A stretch of DNA of 33,671 bases from Candidatus Eisenbacteria bacterium (lineage in GTDB: Bacteria > Eisenbacteria > RBG-16-71-46 > JASEGR01): assembly GCA_030017955.1 (NCBI GenBank), contig JASEGR010000029.1, positions 1 through 33,671 of the forward strand, in the 5' to 3' direction. The notes below the pieces were generated by a model. It had not been told where the DNA came from and made no database searches. It saw nothing but the letters and a program-made list of their open reading frames with translations. Positions within the stretch are counted from its first letter, which is position 1. The number at the start of each line of letters is the position of its first letter. A program made the position numbers and the translations under genes. Positions 1 through 5,091 of the stretch are shown piece after piece.

Positions 1-572
1 GGTGCTCAAACCCTTTAATACCACAACTCCCGAGGACGATGGCACTCTTTTTTCACCAAACTTGTGCATAATTCAGGCTAGGGAAGAGACCAACGCCTTC
101 TGCAGAGGTGTTCTCGCACCCTCCTGCAGGGCTTCACCTGCTGCCAGGCCGCCCATATGCTGATAGCCGAGTGGAACGCCTCTCATCCGGTGCCGGCTTT
201 CCGCCAGCCTCCCCGTAGTCCCTGAAAGAGCCAATCGCCGCAGGGCCCCCATTGTTGGCACGACCGGCAGGCCTTCTAAGTGTCCGGGCGCCAGCAGGTA
301 GTCCGCCGCCAGGGAACACCCCCCCAAAAAAAGCGGGTCAAGCGAAAAGCTGGCGCCTCCCCCGGCCGGATGACCGGAACCTGGGACCTGTCTCCATTCG
401 GCCCCTTCTTCGCCATACTCTTCCTTCTCTCTCGCCATATTCCTGGCAGACGATGCGCCCGCACTCTACCGGTCCACCTGCCGTAACCCTAGAATTCTCT
501 TTGGATTCGGGCGGTTTCCGGCAGAGGGGGAAGGACTTGAACGGAGTGCCCGGCTGGCCTGGAAAAAACCGG
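1..572. other. Stretch without a confident gene
   Basis: I see no gene I can support here. A minus-strand open frame at 438-73 (121 codons) is the longest candidate. It crosses runs of seven T and seven G on that strand, has no recognisable domain, and competes with other open frames on both strands, so GC-rich non-coding DNA is the simpler reading. The run-containing part could also be a frameshifted old gene: a second minus frame beginning near 416 has a purine-rich GGAAGAG just upstream and stays open to 276. No tRNA, rRNA or transposase signature was found. Confidence 0.3.
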
Positions 573-601
573 TTGACAGAGCGGGCCGGTAGTGGTACTA
601 T
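573..601 (+). promoter_or_regulatory. Sigma-70-type promoter candidate
   Basis: A perfect -35 box TTGACA (573-578) lies 17 bp from TACTAT (596-601, four of six matches to TATAAT). Transcription would start near 608 and run toward the secreted protein at 800, giving a leader of about 190 nt. Consensus and spacing are visible; activity is inferred. Confidence 0.5.
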
Positions 602-607
602 TATCAG

Positions 608-799
608 TGTGATTAGCTGGAATAGCTGGTTTAGGCCGTGGGATCTGAGGCTAGGAAGGTTTTAGGCGGAGAGGTTTTTTCGAGAGGGGGTGATTTGCAG
701 GTTCATAGGTGTTTAGAGGTCCATCCCCCTTGGTTCGCTCTGCGGATCAAGAGTTACATCACTAGAGTAGGTTTAGTTCGTTTCATAGGAGGAAGCAAA
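608..799 (+). promoter_or_regulatory. Long 5' leader with hairpin and strong RBS
   Basis: This is the untranslated stretch between the promoter candidate and the ATG at 800. It can form a hairpin between AGGGGGTG (685-692) and CATCCCCCT (722-730, one bulged T) with a loop of about 29 nt. It ends with a strong Shine-Dalgarno AGGAGG at 788-793. The ribosome-binding site decides the start at 800 over an upstream in-frame GTG/ATG. No known riboswitch class was recognised. Confidence 0.3.
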
Positions 800-1606
800 A
801 TGAGAAAACTGTGTGCGGTTCTATTCGTCATGCTTCTTTTCGCCTTGCCAGCATTTGCAGCTACGAATGCGAAGTTGAACATTCCGGCTCAGGGCCCGGG
901 TCCTGGGAAGCACGTCGTTGGTGAAGCGACTGCTGCCGGAAACATAATCATCTACACTGATGATTTGGTGTATTGGCCTCCTGCTGCCATTCAGGCTCTG
1001 AACGCCATAGGATATGGCTATACTTGGTATCATGCCGATCCATTCGGTTTTCAGGCTGCGCTTCAGCAGATGCCTTGGGACATCATACTTGTCAGTCATT
1101 GCACCTATTTTGAGCTGTCGTATGCATGGGATGACATCTACTATCAGATGATGCGTGGTGCCACCGTAGGTATCGACACATTTGATGGTGATTGCAGTCA
1201 CGACTATAGTGGTTTTGGTCCGACGCTTTTCCAGGCGATCGGCGCGGCTCAGATGAGCGATTTCGGTCCCGATGACATCTTCTTCGCAAATGACCCTGAG
1301 TTCTGGGGTCCGTTGTCCGGGCAATTCATTCGTAACATTGGCGTCGGCTACATTGACAACGGCGACATCATCGGATACATCATGCCTTGGGCGGTCATGA
1401 CGGCCCAGTGGGGCGGAATTTGGGCGCCGAATAATATAAGGCGTTTTCAGTTCCCGTGTTCGTGGCTGGATCTCTGGATTCTGGACTACGACTTCTCGCT
1501 GAACGATGCAGTCAATGTGTGGTTTGTGAGGTTGGTCTGGTTGGATATTTCTCCGACTGCAGCTCAGAATGAGAGCTGGGGCAAGATTAAGGCGATGTAC
1601 AAGTAA
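800..1606 (+). CDS. Secreted protein of unknown function, 268 aa
   Basis: The start at 800 has AGGAGG 7 bp upstream and opens directly into a clear signal peptide: MRK, then a hydrophobic core, then a cleavage site after ALPAFA near residue 22. The open frame extends further upstream, but that would bury the signal peptide. The mature protein is rich in Trp, Tyr, Phe and Asp. It begins with an IIIYTDD strand and continues with alternating strands and helices (for example PWDIILVSHCTYFE and GATVGIDTFDGD). This pattern resembles the Rossmann-like ThuA / glutamine-amidotransferase-like folds used by some secreted FCB proteins, but I see no catalytic triad and assign no activity. Two Cys (in SHCTYF and GDCSH) lie about 30 residues apart. 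It is probably transcribed alone: own promoter upstream, terminator at 1634. Export is well supported; function is unknown. Confidence 0.75.
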   Translation: MRKLCAVLFVMLLFALPAFAATNAKLNIPAQGPGPGKHVVGEATAAGNIIIYTDDLVYWPPAAIQALNAIGYGYTWYHADPFGFQAALQQMPWDIILVSHCTYFELSYAWDDIYYQMMRGATVGIDTFDGDCSHDYSGFGPTLFQAIGAAQMSDFGPDDIFFANDPEFWGPLSGQFIRNIGVGYIDNGDIIGYIMPWAVMTAQWGGIWAPNNIRRFQFPCSWLDLWILDYDFSLNDAVNVWFVRLVWLDISPTAAQNESWGKIKAMYK

Positions 1607-1633
1607 GCCACAAAGAAGCAATCAGCACATCCA

Positions 1634-1670
1634 AAGAGGGGCCGGCAGAACCTGGCCCCTCTTGGCTTTT
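1634..1670 (+). terminator. Rho-independent terminator
   Basis: AAGAGGGGCC (1634-1643) pairs perfectly with GGCCCCTCTT (1654-1663) across a 10-nt loop, followed by GGCTTTT. It sits 27 nt after the stop of the secreted protein, as expected for its terminator. Confidence 0.75.
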
Positions 1671-1712
1671 CCTGGCGCAAAACATGATGCGTTACCCCTG
1701 CCGAGTTTGGTA

Positions 1713-1741
1713 TTGACCCGAATCACATTCCGTGCTAAATT
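1713..1741 (+). promoter_or_regulatory. Sigma-70-type promoter candidate
   Basis: TTGACC (1713-1718) is followed after 17 bp by TAAATT (1736-1741), leading into TAAATTG. The element lies between the terminator at 1634 and the small secreted protein at 1825, giving a leader of about 75 nt. The TAnnTTG form also fits an FCB-type -10 element. Confidence 0.5.
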
Positions 1742-1824
1742 GTATATGTTGGTCGCACTTGATTGGGGACCTGGTCGAGTCGGTCGTTCGAGAGGATGTA
1801 TAGCTTGGTGAGGAAGGTGGTACG

Positions 1825-2193
1825 ATGAAGAATCATCAGCATTTGGCAAGAACTGGATGGGTGATGACTGCTATCCTGCTCGGTTCCCTGCTTCTCCTGA
1901 GCAGCTCTGCTTTCCCGTGGGTGAGACCGGTTGACGGCAACTATCGCGGGGACAGAGACCAAACGGTCGGCCAGGGCGACATTTGGTACGGCGATCCGGA
2001 CATGCCGCAAGGGAAAGGCCCTGGTGCGGAAAACCCGTTTGGTGCACCGGTTGTTGCTGACTCAAAATCCAGCTCAGGGACCGCGTCTTTCGTTAAGAAA
2101 GGTGACGGGGGTGCAAGGAAGCAGTTGGGTTCTCCTTGGCTCGAGATCAAGCTTGCCTCCAGGTTCTGGGTGCTTTATCTCGTTCAGCGCTGA
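1825..2193 (+). CDS. Small exported protein of unknown function, 122 aa
   Basis: The ATG has GAGGAAGG about 8 bp upstream. The N-terminus is a long signal peptide or membrane anchor: basic residues, then a hydrophobic stretch (ILLGSLLLLSSSAF, about residues 17-30). The rest is short, hydrophilic and of low complexity. It is rich in Gly, Asp and Pro up to about residue 80 (for example QGDIWYGDPDMPQGKGPG), and a hydrophobic patch ends in WVLYLVQR. No domain is recognised. It has its own promoter candidate and lies 61 bp before the sigma-54 regulator, so the two could be cotranscribed. The clear RBS and signal sequence make it probably real. Confidence 0.6.
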   Translation: MKNHQHLARTGWVMTAILLGSLLLLSSSAFPWVRPVDGNYRGDRDQTVGQGDIWYGDPDMPQGKGPGAENPFGAPVVADSKSSSGTASFVKKGDGGARKQLGSPWLEIKLASRFWVLYLVQR

Positions 2194-2254
2194 GTGAATC
2201 TCCAGTCCTTTCACTGAAACGTAGTAGCATTCTTTGTACTCTGGGGTTTTCGAA

Positions 2255-4717
2255 ATGGCACACTCAGAGCAAGAACAGATAACCAAGATCGAAAAAGAGA
2301 TCAGGCGGCTGAGGAAGAACAAGGATTTCCTCGAAAAACTTGAATCTCTCGCCGCACTTTACCTCACAACGGATTCCTACCTTCCCGCTCTGGACCTCCT
2401 CACGGCAATTCTGGCAAAGGAGTCATCCCTCTCGCTAACCAGAGAAGACATCCTGGCATTGAGGCTCAAGAAGGCCGAGTGCCACTTGAGGAGGGGCGAG
2501 CTTGCCAAGGCGAGTGCAGAGGAACAACTTGTCCATTCTCTTCTGGCCCTGGATGACTGCAATGCGATGAAAGGCAGGGCAGCTCTACTCTCATCTAGAA
2601 TACAGTGGGAGTCGGGAAGCTACGAGACTGCATTCAGCGAAGCCGGGAAGGCGCTTTCTCTGTTGAAAGACGGCGGGACCCTTCCTGAACTGGCCCAATG
2701 CCACATGAACCTCGGCAGGAGTCTATTCAGACTTGGGGACTACTCCCAGGCAAGGGAACACTACGAAAGCGCGCTTGCCTTCTACAGGCTGGCCGGGGAT
2801 GAGGTGGGAGTCGGGATGGCGCACAACAATTGCGGTCTTATCCTGAAGAACATCTGTGACTGGACGGGAGCAAGACGCCACCTTGAGCTTGCCGTTGAGA
2901 TTGCCAGGAAGCTCGGCAGCTATGGCGACGAAGCCGTTAGAAACCTGAACCTCGGTCTTCTCGAATTCCGGATGGGTGTCTGGGACAAGGCGGAGTCCCA
3001 CGTAAGAGTATCGCTTGACTCTTTCATCAAGATTGGGGACAGAGTCGGCGAGACGAATGCAAGACTTGCTCTCGGGAATTTTCTCAGAGCAAGGAGAATG
3101 TGGGACGAGTCAAGGGAAATCCTGACGCAGGCCTATGAGGTCGCGGAAAAATATGGGTTGAGAAGGCAGCTTGCGCTTGCGGATGAATTCATGGGAGAGC
3201 TTCTGTACGACACCGGAGAAATCGAAGACGCTTTGCATCACTACGCAGCAGCGCTTGAGATTGCGGAATCCATCGCACCTTCAGGCGACATGGTGCCGGA
3301 GATTGAAAGAAGAAGAGGCGAAGCTCTGATCTCCATGGGTGATTACTCCGGTTCGAGGACCGCCTTTGGCAATGCACTTAGACTTGCGGCGGAAAGCGGA
3401 GACCGGATTGAGGAAATATGCTCCAGAAGAGGTCTGGCAGAGCTTCTCATGAATGAGGGGATGACTGCTGAAAGCACGAGAGAGCTTCTCGCTGCAATCA
3501 AGACCTTGGAGGAGATTGGCGAGAAATTCGAACTTGCGAAGACTTACTTCTTGCTTGCGAGATTGAGCCCCCGTCCTTCTTCAGAAGAGGAGACTAGAAA
3601 AAGGAAGGGATATTTCCTCAGGGCAAGTCTTCTTTTTGATGAGCTGGGGCTGAGCCACCAGGCAGGGACTTCGAATAGAGAAATCGAACAGATTGAGTCT
3701 GCGGGCCCTGTTCTCCACAAGGGGAAAATGGGCGCCGGGGCCGGGAGCGTTCCCAAGACTCCCTCATCTGGCTGGGGGATTGTTACCAGGGACAAGAGAA
3801 CTCTCGACGCCCTGAGCTGCGTCGAAGCCATAAGAGATAGTTCTCTGGGCGTCCTTATTCAGGGAGAGACCGGCACCGGTAAGAATCTCTTTGCCTACAT
3901 CTTTGCAGAGCATGAGAAGGTGAAGGGCAGGCCATTCGTTGAAGTCAATTGCGCAACGCTTCCTGCTGAACTCATGGAGAGCGAGCTTTTCGGCTATGCG
4001 AAGGGGGCATTTAGCGGGGCTTCCGCGGAGAAGAAGGGAATAATCGAGGAGGCGAACGGGGGCACGATTTTCTTTAACGAAGTGGCGGAGCTTTCCGACA
4101 GGATGCAGGCAAAACTCCTCCAGGTTCTTGATGACGGGACCTACAGACGGCTTGGAGAAACGGGGCTAAAGAAGGTCTCCGTGCGAGTGATCTCGGCTAC
4201 GAACAAAGATATTTTGGGCGAGGTTGAATCGGGCCGCTTCAGGCGCGACCTGTATCACAGACTCAGCCAGCTCTCTCTGGAACTCCCGCCTTTGAGAGAG
4301 CGAAAGGGTGATGTTCCATATCTTGTTCAGCATTTTCTCGCCGGTTTTGAAAAACGTTATGGAAAGAAGATCAGGATCTCGGATGAGGCGGTAGGCCTGC
4401 TTGACGCTTACTCATGGCCCGGCAATGTGAGGGAGCTCAGAAATGAGCTCGAAGTCGCGTACCTCACCGCCGAGGATAGCTCTGTTCTCGGACCCGACAG
4501 TTTTTCCCACAGGATCGTCGCAGGGAATCCGGTGGCTGAGTTTCAGCCGGGACAGATCCAAGCCGGGCTTGAGAAGGTGAAGCGGACCTATGTTGAGGCG
4601 ACTCTCAAGAGATATCGTTGGAATAAAGCAAGGGCGGCAAAGGCCCTTGGCGTGAGTCCGTGGGGATTGAGGAAGATGATGGCGAGGTACGGACTGCACA
4701 GTACGAGAGAGAATTAG
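2255..4717 (+). CDS. TPR-sigma-54-activator with Fis-type HTH, 820 aa
   Basis: This is an enhancer-binding protein that would activate sigma-54 RNA polymerase. Residues about 10-470 form TPR-type helical repeats (LGRSLFRLGDYSQAREHYESAL, then several more), in place of the usual receiver or PAS input domain. A Gly/Pro linker leads to the AAA+ domain (about 510-735): Walker A GETGTGKN (537-544), sigma-54 contact loop GAFSGA (584-589, usually GAFTGA), Walker B region IFFNEV (N608, E609; the family has Asp-Glu), sensor I ISATN, arginine-finger region FRRDLYHRL, and WPGNVREL. A Fis-like HTH covers about 788-815. The start at 2255 is preferred over an in-frame TTG at 2234; neither has a strong RBS. 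TPR input suggests sensing of a protein or ligand rather than phosphorylation. A near-consensus sigma-54 promoter lies 138 bp downstream and is the obvious target. The Walker B Asn may weaken ATP hydrolysis. Confidence 0.9.
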   Translation: MAHSEQEQITKIEKEIRRLRKNKDFLEKLESLAALYLTTDSYLPALDLLTAILAKESSLSLTREDILALRLKKAECHLRRGELAKASAEEQLVHSLLALDDCNAMKGRAALLSSRIQWESGSYETAFSEAGKALSLLKDGGTLPELAQCHMNLGRSLFRLGDYSQAREHYESALAFYRLAGDEVGVGMAHNNCGLILKNICDWTGARRHLELAVEIARKLGSYGDEAVRNLNLGLLEFRMGVWDKAESHVRVSLDSFIKIGDRVGETNARLALGNFLRARRMWDESREILTQAYEVAEKYGLRRQLALADEFMGELLYDTGEIEDALHHYAAALEIAESIAPSGDMVPEIERRRGEALISMGDYSGSRTAFGNALRLAAESGDRIEEICSRRGLAELLMNEGMTAESTRELLAAIKTLEEIGEKFELAKTYFLLARLSPRPSSEEETRKRKGYFLRASLLFDELGLSHQAGTSNREIEQIESAGPVLHKGKMGAGAGSVPKTPSSGWGIVTRDKRTLDALSCVEAIRDSSLGVLIQGETGTGKNLFAYIFAEHEKVKGRPFVEVNCATLPAELMESELFGYAKGAFSGASAEKKGIIEEANGGTIFFNEVAELSDRMQAKLLQVLDDGTYRRLGETGLKKVSVRVISATNKDILGEVESGRFRRDLYHRLSQLSLELPPLRERKGDVPYLVQHFLAGFEKRYGKKIRISDEAVGLLDAYSWPGNVRELRNELEVAYLTAEDSSVLGPDSFSHRIVAGNPVAEFQPGQIQAGLEKVKRTYVEATLKRYRWNKARAAKALGVSPWGLRKMMARYGLHSTREN

Positions 4718-4723
4718 TTGTTT

Positions 4724-4746
4724 CTCCGGCAACTAAGTTGCTGGAG
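4724..4746. promoter_or_regulatory. Dyad, candidate activator site (UAS)
   Basis: CTCCGGCAAC (4724-4733) and GTTGCTGGAG (4737-4746) form a 10-bp dyad with one mismatch and a TAA centre. Its centre lies about 146 bp upstream of the predicted sigma-54 start at 4881, a typical distance for an enhancer-binding-protein site. The mismatch would be a G-U pair in RNA, so it could equally be a transcript hairpin after the regulator's stop. Confidence 0.35.
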
Positions 4747-4777
4747 GGCGGCGAGATAGTCTGGTAGAATCGATCGA

Positions 4778-4808
4778 AGGGCGGCTCAGGAAAGCTGCCC
4801 TATTTCAT
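4778..4808 (+). terminator. Probable terminator of the regulator gene
   Basis: AGGGCGGCT (4778-4786) pairs with AGCTGCCCT (4793-4801, one G-U pair) over a 6-nt loop, followed by the moderately T-rich ATTTCATT. It lies 60 bp after the regulator's stop and would separate it from the sigma-54 unit. The weak U tract makes this tentative. Confidence 0.4.
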
Positions 4809-4854
4809 TGAAAGACAAAATGTTAGCTTTGTGATGGAGATTCCGTCTCATAAG

Positions 4855-4870
4855 TGGCACGGCCTATGCT
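4855..4870 (+). promoter_or_regulatory. Sigma-54 promoter (-24/-12)
   Basis: TGGCACG at 4855-4861, four bases, then ATGCT at 4866-4870. The consensus is TGGCACG-N4-TTGCW, so 11 of 12 defined bases match. The essential GG (4856-4857) and GC (4868-4869) are exactly 10 bp apart. Predicted start: about 4881. A perfect TATAAT (4872-4877) overlaps just downstream but has no acceptable -35 at 16-18 bp. The motif follows directly after a sigma-54 activator gene, which strongly supports function. Confidence 0.7.
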
Positions 4871-4880
4871 CTATAATACT

Positions 4881-5003
4881 GGCGAGAGCTAGCTAAATGG
4901 GGGGACCAGATAGCCCGCTCATGCCAGGGTGTAAGCCTCACTTGAACGAGGGTTCCCATCGGTAGCGACCGATGAAAATGAGGCACGCCCTGGTTTTATT
5001 TTT
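4881..5003 (+). ncRNA. Putative sigma-54-controlled structured small RNA
   Basis: From the predicted start at 4881 the transcript would run about 123 nt to an intrinsic terminator. The 3' half folds as a long hairpin: CCAGGGTGT-AA-GCCTCA (4924-4940) pairs with TGAGGCACGCCCTGG (4979-4993), 15 bp with one wobble and an AA bulge. Inside is a second hairpin, ATCGGT (4958-4963) with ACCGAT (4968-4973), tetraloop AGCG, flanked by an internal loop containing CTTGAACGAGGGTTCCC and GAAAA. A 10-nt T-rich tail follows. The 5' part holds a G-rich stretch (4899-4904). I do not recognise an Rfam family. Alternatives are a tiny mRNA (an ATG at 4897 opens a 22-codon frame with a weak RBS, stopping at 4965) or a regulatory leader of uvrA, though the terminator would have to be read through. 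No expression is proven. Confidence 0.5.
4924..5003 (+). terminator. Intrinsic terminator of the small RNA
   Basis: The base of the hairpin (CCAGGGTG with CGCCCTGG) is GC-rich and followed directly by TTTTATTTTT (4994-5003). It is the strongest terminator-like signal in the window and would end transcription from the sigma-54 promoter. Confidence 0.7.
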
Positions 5004-5013
5004 CCCCCGAAAT

Positions 5014-5062
5014 AATTAGTGACAGTCACCTATTTCCTGGAAATAGGTGACTGTCACTAATT
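5014..5062. repeat. Perfect 49-bp palindrome
   Basis: Two 24-bp arms (5014-5037 and 5039-5062) are exact inverted copies around a single T. The arm contains AGTGACAGTCACCTATTT. It starts 10 bp after the small-RNA terminator and ends 29 bp before the chosen uvrA start. No transposase is adjacent. A perfect palindrome with almost no loop looks like a dispersed REP/MITE-type element of the kind mobilised by REP-associated (Y1) transposases, or a very strong RNA hairpin upstream of uvrA. The arms are read directly; the mobile origin is inferred. Confidence 0.7.
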
Positions 5063-5091
5063 CCCGGCGTATGATTCGGGAACCACCAGAC

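Noticed and set aside
40-55. Sigma-54-like TGGCAC-N5-TTTCA near the left edge
   Set aside because: The essential GC of the -12 element is TC and no gene follows.
73-438. Minus-strand 121-codon open frame
   Set aside because: No domain, no clear start signal, homopolymer runs and competing frames on both strands; kept only as part of an unassigned stretch.
252-665. Plus-strand 137-codon open frame
   Set aside because: Pro/Arg-rich low-complexity translation, no RBS, and it overlaps the promoter candidate at 573.
2256-2271. Second sigma-54-like motif (TGGCAC, then GC after 10 bp)
   Set aside because: It lies at the start codon of the regulator, the -12 part reads GAGCA instead of TTGCW, and it would yield a leaderless truncated transcript; chance in coding sequence.
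4872-4877. TATAAT as a sigma-70 promoter for the small RNA
   Set aside because: Perfect hexamer, but no -35-like sequence at 16-18 bp upstream; the overlapping -24/-12 element is a much better match. It could still act as a weak secondary promoter.
4941-4975. Inner part of the small RNA as a known riboswitch or 6S RNA
   Set aside because: CTTGAACGAGGGTTC is faintly like a stretch of E. coli 6S RNA and of some riboswitch cores, but overall length, order of stems and flanks do not fit any family I know.
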